Below, one piece after another: positions 48,001 to 58,797 of a DNA stretch of 64,000 nt. The notes under the pieces are model-generated. The model had not been told where the DNA came from. It did not search any database and saw only the letters and a program-made list of their open reading frames with translations. Source of the stretch: Prinia subflava. Lineage: Eukaryota; Chordata; Aves; Passeriformes; Cisticolidae. The position numbers were made by a program, and so were the translations under genes. The DNA lies in contig NC_086257.1 in NCBI RefSeq assembly GCF_021018805.1, positions 21,489,193 to 21,553,192 of the forward strand, read 5' to 3'. Each line of letters begins with the position of its first letter. The stretch's first letter is position 1.

Positions 48001-50693
48001 AGAGGCCAAGCATCCTGGTAATGTTTCTAAAAATACCAGTGCTTCTGCAGGGCTCCACCTGGTCTCTGCCAAGAGACACAGTCAGCTGAACTTTGCAGTG
48101 GATGTCGGGAGATGCTGCTGTTCTGGGAGATGGCTTGTAATGCTACAGATCAGATCAAAGAGAAAACACTTGTCAGAGCCATGGACATGAGCCACTGGAC
48201 ATGGAGAATGAGCAGGTGGAGGGGTGACCAGCTCCCATCACTGCATCCCAGTGGCTGCTTTCTGTGACCCCTGTGCAGCCTGGTGCTTGCAGACAGAAGA
48301 GCTTTTCAATGAAATATCAGTCATTCCTAACAGAGAGCTGGCACTCTCCAGCCAGCCTCACTAAATGACAGGAGTGTGGTGTGCTGTGCTTTCAGCCCTG
48401 CTCATCTAACAGAGGCTGCTGGAGGGATGGCAGCCAGCACACATGGACACACAAATGGCACAGGAAAGGTGCTGCAGCTTCTCCCTCTTAGTTCCAGATA
48501 GGTTTTTTTTTCCTTTGGAAACATAACCCAAATCAGTGCACTTTTGTAAGACCAATAAAAATGTTTTGGGGTGACCAAGCACACACATTGGGAGCCTGAT
48601 GTAAATCCAAGGGGAACCCAAGCTGTTTGTCAGTTAGTTTGTTTTGTTAATTAGTTTGTCATTAGTCATTGATGATGTCAAAAGATTTTGAGAAACAGCA
48701 CTGGGGAAAACTCATCAAACTAATGGAATTGCAGATGAGCAATCCTCCCTGATGAGATTTCATGGAGGGAGAGAAAGCCCATAAGGTGAGGATGCTGGAA
48801 GCCCTGGAAGAATCTAGGGGTCAGCAGGCCAAGAGATATTGACTGTTTTAATACAAAGCTGTGGAGACAAAGGGATAACCCAGAAAAGCAGGAGCTCTGG
48901 TATTTAAATGGCATGATTAATTAGTCACAGAAGAGACAAGTACTTGGGGATTATAAGAGGTAAACAAATATTTTGATATCAGTAAGAAAGAAAGTCAGTA
49001 GGGCAGCTTTTACTGGGTTCTTCTCTGTCTGTATTTAGAGTCACAAAAAAAAGAAAATTATGTCCCACGAAATTGGAATGGCCAAATTTGATGCTGAGAA
49101 GAAAAATAGCCAAGATAATGAAACAGCAGATGGTGGAGATCCGTGCTACAAGGTGTTACTGAGGCCAAAGCCTTGGTCAAATTCAAATATGATGAAGGAT
49201 TTAAACGACCAGTCAGATGACCACTTACTACAGAAAAGTGGGCAGAAATTAGTTTGGTCTAGAAATTGGACAGTGTCTGAGGACAGAGGAAATTGTGCTG
49301 CAAATGTACCATCATGTGCTTGGCTGCTATGGAAAATTTCACCTTAATCTGAGGGTGACCTCTCTGATGGCACTTGTTGAGAGAGTAACTTCTCCTCATT
49401 CCATTCTTCATCTACATTCAATCAACCTGAAGAGAAACATTAGAGGGGTGGCTGTAAAAATCCAAGATTCAATTCCTGCAAGATTGGAAGTTACAAAATT
49501 CATGAGAACAGGGTAAAGATTAACGAGAATCAGCTTAAGTGATCCTCTGATAAAACGTTTGCGACATTTATTACTCAAGGTGGTGGCAGGTTGTTGTGCG
49601 TAGCTAACAGCAAGTGCCACTGGATAAAGCAGAGGAAAACTTTTAGAAAGGAGATTAAGACTGGCTGAAAACAGAGTCTAGAAAGCTACTAAACAGCAAA
49701 GTTCTCTGAAGAAAGATCTCTGAGCAGTAGAGGGAAGGTGGAAGATGGGGGTGGTATCATGGTACTGCACAATGATTGTTAAGAGGACACACATGTCCCT
49801 CTCTGCTGATACCAACCAAACTGCCCGTGCTCTGGCGCACCAGCCCCAATTAATAACTATGAATCAAATGATTCTGAGGCCACAGACATAGATAAATCCC
49901 CCTAAAACTGCCACACTGCCAATCCTTTCAGAAACCCACCAGCCCATGCCCTTTACTCGCACACTCTACAAGCACCAAGAAGTTGAGTGAGTGCACAAAA
50001 GGCTGGTGGTGCTGTCAGCTGGAGCTCACCACGGTCTTGAAAGTGAAGCAAAACAAGAGGGAACAACAATTGGAGAAGGTTTTCTCTTTTGCACAGATGT
50101 AGTCTGAGGGGAGCTCCTGGTGTCAGCCATCCACAGCTCTATCCAGTGTCCAGGGAGTGGTAAAGCAGCTGCGGGGAGCCAGTGGATGTGAAGAGAAACA
50201 ACAACAAATGGCAAGCATGGGGACCACAGACAAGGACAGGAGAGCAGCTGCAGCTCTGAGTGTTGCTTTCAGGCAGTCAGAGAATAAGGAAAAGAATAAA
50301 ACCAGGGTTTCAAAACTGCTGGTTGTGAGGAGGGCAATCAGCTGACTGCACTGTGGCTCTGTACTGTATGATGTGATGTGCGCTGGCCAGAGTGGCAGGA
50401 AGGGAACAGAGCATCCTGTCATCCTGTGATGACACCTTCTGCTGGCCAGCAGCAACCTGGGAGAGGTCTTTTCTGTGCCTGTTTGGGAAGAGAGGGACTG
50501 CAAGGAGACTTCAGTGAGGGAGGGAAGAGAGCAAGGTAAAGCTGTGCTGGAGAGAGGAAGGAATCTGGTGAGAAACTGGGAAGATTATGGCACTCATCTG
50601 GAAAGACACAAAAGCTGCCACAGAGGTCAAGGCTGCAAAGGGAAATGGAGATGACACATGGTCCGTTCTCCTGGCCAAAGACAGGATCATGGA

Positions 50694-50757
50694 CATAGAA
50701 TCATAGAATAGTTTGGGTTGGAAGGGACCTTTAAAGGTCACCTAGTCCAACCCCTAC
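50694..50757 (-). mobile_element. CR1 LINE 3' tip, well preserved
   Basis: CATAGAATCATAGAATAGTT, TGGGTTGGAAGGGACCTTTA and GTCACCTAGTCCAACCCC form the reverse complement of a CR1 3' tip with its terminal ATTCTATG-type repeat. Only about 64 bp was inserted or kept. It is closer to the family consensus than the other copies here. Confidence 0.92.
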
Positions 50758-51339
50758 CCCGTCTGTGTTTATCTGTGCAATGTCACTGTCTGTATGTCCC
50801 CAGAAGGTCACTGCCATTGATGCAGCTCCTGCAGGGTCACTCACTCAATGTTAGGTAAACATTGGCCTCTGCACTGAACAGGTTTCACTGAAGGATCCCA
50901 CCTTTAAGTTTTATTAGCAGATATTAATTTCAGTTTTTGGAGGATGAAAGGTCTCTCTCCACTGGAGACACAGCCCTCGTTTGGAATAAGTCCTGCTAGA
51001 AGCTATAGAATGAAACTGTAACAGAGACTGAAACCAGATCCTCCCCAAGCATCACTGGAGATGAACCCAGTTTGGATTTGATGTCAAAATGGTCCAATAC
51101 AGACACAGACAGGGAGTATTTCTAGGGAAAACCAAACAGCAGAAATTGAGAAACAAAACTGCTAAAAGGAATAATCTTGATCACGAATTTCAGCTATCCT
51201 CTAAAGTAGCTATGGATATAAAACATTAAATATGTCCTGCACCTGATACCTGACTCCTCCCAGCCGGGCCGTGCAGAGGGCTGGACAGCACAGCATGCTG
51301 CAGTGCATGAGGCATTATTTTAGTCCTAATTCTGCCTGT
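50758..51339. other. Unique sequence upstream of the second CpG island
   Basis: No gene, repeat or clear regulatory motif recognised. It is the immediate upstream flank of the promoter-like island. Confidence 0.4.
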
Positions 51340-51649
51340 TCCGGGATTACAGCGTTAACACCCAAATCTCACAGTGCAGCTCAAGGAGAAAACAAAAACC
51401 AGGCTCCCCACGCTCCGTCCCTGGGGTGAGGAAAGCCCTGCGCTGCAGGAGGCAGCCAGGACAGTTATTTTCAGCCCCCAGACAGTTTGGGAGAGGCCAC
51501 CCGCAGCCCTCGGGACACTCGGACAATGCAGGGAGGACTCGCAGGGAGGGGAGGTGGCAGCACGGGGGCTGAGGGAGCTCTCCCGGGGCCGGCACGGCCC
51601 GTGGGTATTGCCGGCGGTCACATGCGGCAGGCGGGGAGGGGAAGCGCTG

Positions 51650-51859
51650 AATAATTGAGGAGCTGCAGCGCCCTCCTCCCTCCCTCCCTCCTCCATCCCT
51701 CTCTCCCTCCATCCCTCCGTCCCTCCCCCTCCCTCCGCCCTGCGTGCGCGGCCGGGAGCCGGGGTCGGCGGTGCCGGCGCAGCCCCCCCGCCCCGCCGGC
51801 TGCAGCAGCGCAGCCGCCCCCGAGCACCGCCCGCCCGCCCGCTGCCCTCCGCGCCGGCG
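51650..51859 (+). other. Putative non-coding first exon of SLC7A14
   Basis: A near-perfect 5' splice site, GGCG|GTGAGTG, has its GT at 51860-51861 in the middle of the CpG island, on the strand expected for SLC7A14. The pyrimidine-rich tract just upstream suits a dispersed CpG-island start. The exon start is a guess, since there is no TATA box. A second good donor, GCAG|GTGAGA, has its GT at 52365-52366 and could end an alternative or longer first exon. No SLC7A14 protein N-terminus is encoded here, so the exon would be 5' UTR. Transcription is inferred from gene order and the donor only. Confidence 0.45.
51670..51736. repeat. CCCT/CCT-rich pyrimidine tract
   Basis: Almost uninterrupted C/T on the + strand built from CCCT, CCTC and CCAT words. 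Such polypurine/polypyrimidine tracts are common at CpG-island promoters and can form triplex or i-motif structures; that is inference here. Confidence 0.8.
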
Positions 51860-52375
51860 GTGAGTGCCCGCTCCGCGGGGAGGGAGGGAACGGGGGGCGG
51901 CTCGGAGCCCCTCGGAGCCCCTCGGGGTGCGGGGAGCGAGCGGAGAGCCCGGGGAAGCTCTGCCCGGCGCCCCGCGGGAGCGCGGCCGCGGCCCCCCCGG
52001 CACGCAGCCGGAGCCGGCTCCGTGCCCCGCTGGGCAAAGGGAGCGCGGCGGCTCCTCCGGGCCACGGGCAGCGGCCCCGGGGGACCCCGGCCCGCTTCAG
52101 CATCGCTCTGCGCCGTGGTTACGAGTGCCGGGCACTCCGCGGGGAGCAGGCGGGGGCGCCGGAGCCGGCGGCGCGGGATTGATCGGAAACGGGGAAGAAC
52201 GGAGTGACAGGAGGGACAGCGGGTGGCCTGAGCGGAGCACGGCTCTCGCTACAGGTGACCGCACGGAAGATGCCGAGGGAAGGTCGGGACGCTGCGGGAG
52301 GGGGGCGATGAGGGGAACGGGATCCGAGAAGAAGGGAAACAGCCAGGGAGGCGGGAGCGGGCAGGTGAGACCCGC

Positions 52376-52522
52376 GGGGCCGGTGCCACCCGCTGGGGCC
52401 GGTGTCACCCTCGGGGCCGGTGCCACCCGCTGGGGCCGGTGCCATCCGCGGGGTCGGTGCCACCCGCTGGGGCCGGTGCCATCCGCGGGGTCGGTGTCAC
52501 CCTCGGGGCCGGTGACACCCGC
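52376..52522. repeat. GC-rich 18/19-bp minisatellite, eight units
   Basis: Eight consecutive units begin GGGGCCGGTG or GGGGTCGGTG. Unit lengths are 19, 18, 19, 18, 19, 18, 18 and 18 bases. Endings alternate among CCACCCGCT, TCACCCTC, CCATCCGC and ACACCCGC, so longer repeats of about 37 bases are visible. Each unit carries a run of four G, giving G-quadruplex potential on the + strand. It lies just inside the putative first intron. Confidence 0.92.
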
Positions 52523-52720
52523 CGCGGCTCGGGGTCGGTCACACGGCGGCCGCGGCTCCGGGCCGGCGCTGTCCGCGGTGCTGAAGCCCCGACGGGGCAG
52601 CCCCGGCCCCGCCGCGACCCCGCACACGGGCCCCGGTTCCGTCTCCGTCCTTCCCCCCGGCGCCTGTAAAACTCCCTGCGACTTGGAGGCCGGTAATGGA
52701 GTTGGCTTCCTCTTTACGTC

Positions 52721-55700
52721 ACCCCGGCTCGGTGCTGTTTGTTGATTCCACACGGGTATTTTGGAGCTGCCTGGTACCAGCCGCCTGCCCTCCTCGGGCT
52801 GGGCGAGGGGTGCTCCAGCAGCACTGTGAAAAAGCCTGGTCTCTGCTCTCACAACTGCTCTGCACCCGGGTTTTGTGGTCTATTAAATGATAGTTTATGC
52901 AGATCGACTCGGTGCCCTCCTGTCATAGCACCGGCTCTGGAGAGGAGGGGGAAGCCGGGTCTGGTTGACCCCAGAGGTGATTTTTGTCTCAAAAGAACCA
53001 TGTCTGATTTAATCTAGTGTATTAAGTAATTAATCCTCCCAGTGTCCCTAAGTAGCAGGCAACTGTATTTTAGCATGCCAAAGCATTTGTTTAACTGCCC
53101 AAAAACTGTCATGAGACTGAAAGTCTGATTGCTAAAGATATTTATATGTGTTTGTTTTATTGGTACACATTGCTGAGGCATGTGACTTACCAGAGTTGAA
53201 AAACATATTGTAAATAAACAAAACCCCTCCAACAAGCCAAAAATAACAGTAGAGGGAAAAGTTACCTAGATTAAACTCAGTTCTTAAAATGTACTGCTCC
53301 ATGGGGAATCTCTGTTGCATGAGAACAGAGAATTAGGGGGTCTTGCAGAGGTCCAAGGTCTGATTTCCCATTTTCATCTATTAAAGCTGGTAAAAATTTC
53401 CAACAAAACTGTTACTGATGAGTAGCAGAGTCAACACAGAATCTTGGGTCCTCTTGACATGAACTCAAATGTGCAGTACATATCTGAGAAGACAGCACAG
53501 ATGCAATAGCTGTGATAACACAAGTCATTGAACAAGAACAAGGAGGAAAAAAGCTTGTTTAGTTGCTCTTCAGTGAGTGGAGATGTAGGAAGGAATTTTT
53601 ACCTCAGCTCTTGAAATCAGACTGCTAGAGTATAGCAGACATCAACAAAAATGACAACAAAATTGGAAGTAAGGAAAAAAAAAGGAAAGGAAAGCCAAAG
53701 CCTGTCAAGAGAGAGGCCCTTATAGAGCAGGAATTACATCACCTGAGAATTCACTTCATTAATAGGCAGGGTGGGAGGTGATGTGAATCCTTGAGTCTTA
53801 GAGCCTCTACAGAAAGAAATTACCAGGCACTGAGTTATTCCTCTGTCTGCCAAAGAGAGGCAGAACGTGAACTAGTGCCGAGATGCTAAAGCCAAAACAT
53901 TCCAGTTTAAGGGAGGGATCACATTTTTGAACAGAGGAGTGCTGATGACCTGATGGAGGAGCCATCAGAAAATGTGCTGGATTCTCCATCTGTCTATGTC
54001 AGGATTTGATGCCCTCCCAAAATATGCAACTTAGCCAAAGCGAGTCATTGGGCTCCCTGCTGGAGTAATTGCCTGGAAATTAATGGCCTGAGATTCAGAC
54101 AGAATTAACTCTTTAAGGGAGGACTTAATGGTACCTTTGATCCTTAATTCCCCAAAGGCACGGAGATGTCACAACTTAACTTCCAGGTACTCCAGCCACC
54201 CCTCTAGATAAGTACAACCCCCGCAGTGGGTGGGATTTTTAACCACATGCCAAGAGCAGAACAAATGAGTGACCAACTTCTATTTTGAATCCTCCAATTT
54301 TCCAGCTGGTTTCATTAATTAACTCTCCCCCAAAAGAATCTCTTTGTGCATGTTGCAGTAAAGGGAAGCATTTTAAAACAGAAATCATTCTCCTCGGGGA
54401 ATTATTCATGACTCTCAAGTCAAGACATATCCTTCTCTATTTTTTTTTTTTTTTTGATTATACAAAAATGATGAAAATTTATTCTTTGTGTAACTTCAGA
54501 GTCTCAGATGGGATCATATCAGAAAGGATTGCAGCCAAAATCATTTTAAACGATATATTTGTAGGCTGATTTGACATTACTTCCTTCTGAAGACAGTCTG
54601 TTTTCTCAGTTCTGAAATCATGCACATATAATAAAATTTCCTCCATGTTCCCTTAAAGGCAGCAGGAGATTTTATAGAAAATTCAATGAGAATAGGAAAA
54701 CCTCCTAATGGCAAAATTAACAGGTTTTCTCTGAAGTCCTGCAGTATTCAAGCAAATAGGATGGCAAGAACTTACACAAACATAAACGCAATCCTGGGCT
54801 CTTCATGAAGCCAAGCAAAAAAGAGGATAACAAAACAGTCTGTAACTGACTTCTTACTCCATAAATAATCAAAACTTTCCTTTCAGAGCACCTGAGCTAT
54901 TAAAATCATCACAATGTTTAAGCAACATATTGTTGTTTGGATTATTAAGACATTTTAAAAATAAGAATGTAAAAACGAAGCAAATAATCCTTCAGCTGTG
55001 TGAGCAGTGGGATCTGTATGTCACACAAAAACAACATTAGCAGGGGGCAGCATTTGTGACTCTCATATTAATAAAAAAAAAATAAAACCCCCAAATCACT
55101 CCCAGATTTGTGTCCTCTATAATATATAAAGCCATGGTTGGGTCTGGGCTTGTCAGCCCACGAGAGAGAGTAGATCCAGGTATGCAAAGTATCCAGAGCC
55201 CAGAAATACAGCAGGGAATTTTCAGCTGCTTCCTATGGATATGAAAACCTGGCCAGAGCCTTGCCTCAGTCCAGGGTGAGTCTGCTGAACTCATTAAACC
55301 ACCCACGAGTAAATGGGAGCAGACTCAGATCCACAGAGACTCCAAAGACATTTTTCATTTACAAGGAATGAGACGTAGCTAAGCTGTGGTTGTCAACGGG
55401 AAAATGCCAGAACTGAAAGAACTGGAAACTGTAATTTTTCTCTTGTATGTTGAGAAAAATTCTCTTGAGTTTTCTTGGCTCATTGAATAGCAGTCCTGTT
55501 TCTAGATTATGCAGTCATCTTCAGGGGACTGGGTGCTCTGGCCAGCATTTATGCTCCCACCACAGCCCATCCCTTGCTGTCAGCAGGCTGGAACATCTAA
55601 GAGAAAGCTATTTTCCCCCACAATAAAACTGTCAGAGCAAAGCCCAGGCACTTATGAAACAAAGCCAGCGAGGTGGAGCCACACAGCACATGACTCTGTT

Positions 55701-57399
55701 GTTTCTGTTCCTCTGCACAGTCACAGTATCAATAATTCATTGAAAGTCATGATACCATAAATGAAATCTACCTGACAGGTGAACAGAAGAAGAGCTTTTG
55801 CAGCACACGTTTCCAGCACCACATCCTGATTCTGAGAGGACAGGATCAAAGGGGCTTGCTGCCTACAGGGAAATGGGTTTCTGTTGCCATGCTACAACTC
55901 TCTATGGGTGTATCTGTGTCAAAACTTTAGTAAACATCTATAAAACCACGTGTGTGGGCTCAGGGCAGCCCTCTCAGCAGCCATTGGCTCTTGTTTATTG
56001 GTGACCATGACCTCAGTTAGTGGTTTGGTCCATTCCTCCTGCACATCCTCAGCTCCCTGAGCGTGGGCCCAGTCTTCCTCAACAAAGTTTTTAAAGCTGA
56101 GGATGGAGACACCCCTTTGTGCATTATTTTGTGCATACCTGGGCACATTCCACCTGCAGCAGCACAGTTAAAACTTAGCTTTAAACGTGTACCTGAGCAT
56201 TACTGAACCAGGCCTTAATGATGGACCTGTTGAGCTGTGCTAGATGAGCCACTGCCCCGTGGTGCTCAGCAATGCCAGGGTGGCTCCAGGTAGGATTTGG
56301 GCACCCTGATCTGGTAGTGAAGGAAACATCTGCCTCTCCTGGCTGTCCTTCACTCCCAGGTGGGAACAGGCAGGAAGAACCAGGCACAGGACTTGCATCA
56401 CCCCAGCCCTGGAAGCACCTGGATTCTCCAGAGCCTTGTCTAGGACATCTGGGCACCAGCAGGTGTGTTCCACTCATTAAACAACCAGCTGGGAAGCAAC
56501 AGGGACTGGGAGATGTGCAATTAATAACTGGGGTCACCAGCTCTGCTCGAAGGAAATTAAGACAGAAAGAAGCAATATGTCAAGTTCCTTTGGCTGAGAG
56601 CTCTGGCACAAACAGGAACTACAGCAACAATATTTCAGCAGCTCTTCTCTTACTCGTGTGCAGGCACACCAGTGGAATTATGCCTGCCAGGCAGGGCAGC
56701 ACACCCTGAGGACACTCTACTGACTGTAGCTGAGAGACAAAAGAGCAAAGAGGTTGGGTTTTGTGGCCTTTCTGCTAAGGGAGACTAAGACCAAGGATGC
56801 AATTAACTACTTTAAGCCAAGGTAATCATGCTGGCTCTCTCTCTCACACTGATTCCCTTGCTACATAAGGACATCGTCGGGCAGTGCCTGTGCGTCACTC
56901 AGGAATATTGTAACACTCTGATTTTTATGCTATTATCACTTTTAAGAACACATAATTCTTCATTTAATTCTGTTTCTCTACTACCGTCCTAGAGACTCAT
57001 TTAGTGTTAGCTGTGAGTTTGTAACTCACTGGGAAACGTCAAAAAGCCCTCCTGCTGCAGCGCCAGGTATTACTCACACTACACATCACTGAGGTGTTGC
57101 AGTGCCTTTGCCTGACTGATGATGATAAATGACTAAACACATGAACTCTATTCTAAATCATCATCTTTGATCCACTTGTGATCACATTACTCACATAATC
57201 GGTTGTGCTGAAACGCAGCAGAATTACTCATGTAAGGAAAGGGGGGTTTTGTCCCAGTGAATAAGAAGAATAAGCAGCAAAATGTAATAAAATCAGCAGG
57301 ACCTGCTATTCACTTCCTTGGAAGTGCATTGAACCTCAGGCTTCTGTTGAGGAATTCAGACACAGAGGTTACAACCAGCCCAATTCCCCCCAGCTCAAG
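52721..57399. other. Probable SLC7A14 intron 1, no coding exon
   Basis: After the CpG island the sequence returns to AT-rich unique DNA. It has a T16 run at 54440-54455, an A run near 55070-55084 and a purine-rich patch near 53680-53698. No coding exon or clear transposon is recognised. The stretch from about 56780 to 57399 is AT-rich with many homeodomain-like TAAT words and no repeats, and might belong to the candidate enhancer that follows. Confidence 0.45.
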
Positions 57400-57445
57400 G
57401 CTCGTATTTGCATATGCAAAAAGCTCCCTTTGATTTGCATATTCT
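57400..57445. promoter_or_regulatory. POU octamer cluster, candidate enhancer
   Basis: ATTTGCAT at 57406-57413 abuts ATGCAAAA at 57414-57421, forming a near-perfect palindromic octamer pair. A third ATTTGCAT lies at 57433-57440, preceded by CCCTTTG, which resembles a SOX-type half site. Three octamers within 35 bases, in repeat-free sequence inside the presumed intron of a neural gene, suit a POU-factor enhancer. Function is inferred. Confidence 0.45.
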
Positions 57446-58660
57446 ACTACTGCTTCTTCTGGAACCTTTCATAGGCTTGGAATTGAGGAGTGTGTTTTTC
57501 CATCTTCTGAGGAAAGCAGTTTTTTGAGATCCTCTCCTGCATTAATTAGCTGATAGCCAAAACAGTGGAAGTGGGGCAGCAAGGCATAATCAATTACATT
57601 TGTATAACTGCTGATGAACACGATAAGTAATTAATGAGACCATGTGCACATACAAAAGATAAGTGCATCTGAAACTCAGCAAGAGCTGAATGGTGTTTGT
57701 AAGCTTGATGTGCTTACTGTGTAAAAGGCCAGTTCAGACTCCTACTGAATTATTACAGAAAGGTGGAAAGACTGCTGGTAAGTGGGAGTCAGCATTGAGA
57801 GGAAAAAGCCCAGCAGTTTCTTAGTGGGGAATAAAGGAATCTCTATAAAACCAGCAATCTTCAAAATAAAACCAGAGATTTAAAAATAGTGGATTTTCAG
57901 GTCCTGTATTTGATATACAGGGGAAATTTTTCCTGGTTTGGATGACAAAGCCTCAGTATTAAATCAGTTCTTTACTGAAGGATTTGTGTTTTCGTCATTG
58001 GGTTCAAAATGCTACCCAGAAATTAAATAAGTTGTCATAATGATGTATCAGCCAGACTCTTGCAAAAGTAAAAATCCATTTTGTTTAGAGAGGCTCACAC
58101 ATTCATAAATAACGCATTCTGTGAATTATGTCAAATGAAAAAAGCTCTCCTGTCTGGCCTGCAGCGAACCATAATGACTTTCATTCTGCGATGTAAAAGT
58201 ATGGATCCACTGAGGAAAGAAAAAGAAAACACAGCCAAGTAATTAGAGATTTCCTCTTGTGTGTTGTTAAAGCAAAGACAGTTTTTAAAGGAGTATAATT
58301 CTAGAAGGAACTGTCTGATAGCCCAGGTCTACAGTTTCAGTGATCCAAAGGCAGCTGTTGCCTACTCTCACTGTGAGATTTGGTACAGAAAATGTGTTAT
58401 CTCATCAAAGTGGTGATTACTGAATGTACAACCCAAAAACCCCAAACCAGGGAAAAGCTCAGAGTCACAAACCCGAGGCTGCAGCCATCCCACTGGTGGC
58501 ACTGGCAGTCGTACTGTTAGAGGAATCCATGCCCAGCATTGCAAATGGGCAGCTCGCTATATTCCAGAAAAATCAGGTGATGCCTCTCCTCTTGTGACAG
58601 CTCAGGGTCTGGAACTGCTACTCCCAAAAAACGATGTTTCAGAAGGACGTGCCAGCATAT
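57446..58660. other. Repeat-free AT-rich intronic stretch
   Basis: Unique sequence with TAATTAG, TAATTAATGAG and other homeodomain-like words (about 57540-57640), and no coding exon or transposon. Its texture resembles conserved non-coding DNA, but conservation cannot be judged from one sequence. Confidence 0.35.
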
Positions 58661-58797
58661 TTGCAAGGCCAGGTTGGATGGAGCCCTGGGCAATCTGGTC
58701 TAGTTGAAGGTGTCCCTGCACATGCCAGGGTGGGTTGGAATGAGATGATCTTTAGGATTCTGTCCAACCCAAACCATTCTGTGGATCTATGAGTCTG
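58661..58797 (+). mobile_element. CR1 LINE 3'-end fragment
   Basis: Forward CR1: GCAAGGCCAGGTTGGATGGA, GGGCAATCTGGTCTAGTTGA, AGGTGTCCCTGCACATGCCA, GATGATCTTTAGGATTCTGT, CCAACCCAAACCATTCTGTG and a GATCTATGAG tail. 5'-truncated. Confidence 0.93.

Larger units (their letters stand above)
38007..50693. other. Long intergenic interval, no gene recognised
   Basis: Mostly unique sequence. Small items are a 16-base duplication AAATGAGAAATGTTCA at 38011 and 38041, a GTT run near 38608-38620, a 15-base duplication at 39035 and 39055, T runs near 44600 and 44624, and a GC-richer patch at about 46740-46890. A 95-codon frame with coding-like composition lies at 49060-49347. No splice-supported gene, RNA gene or clear transposon is recognised. 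Confidence 0.5.
51340..52720. promoter_or_regulatory. Strong CpG island, probable SLC7A14 promoter
   Basis: This is the longest G+C- and CpG-rich stretch in the window, densest from 51760 to 52640. It has a CCCT-rich pyrimidine tract at about 51670-51736, many GC boxes, and a GC-rich minisatellite. Long open frames on both strands (up to 293 codons on + 51864-52745 and 251 codons on - 52097-52852) overlap extensively and are Pro/Gly/Arg-rich artefacts of GC-rich DNA. In vertebrates the gene downstream of RPL22L1 on the same strand is SLC7A14, a cationic amino-acid transporter-like gene expressed in neurons, so its promoter is the most likely identity. No SLC7A14 coding exon is visible. Confidence 0.65.

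Noticed and set aside
51864..52852. Frames of 251-293 codons on both strands in the second CpG island
   Set aside because: They overlap each other on opposite strands, are built of Pro/Gly/Arg-rich low-complexity sequence and include the GC minisatellite. GC-rich DNA with few stops explains them.
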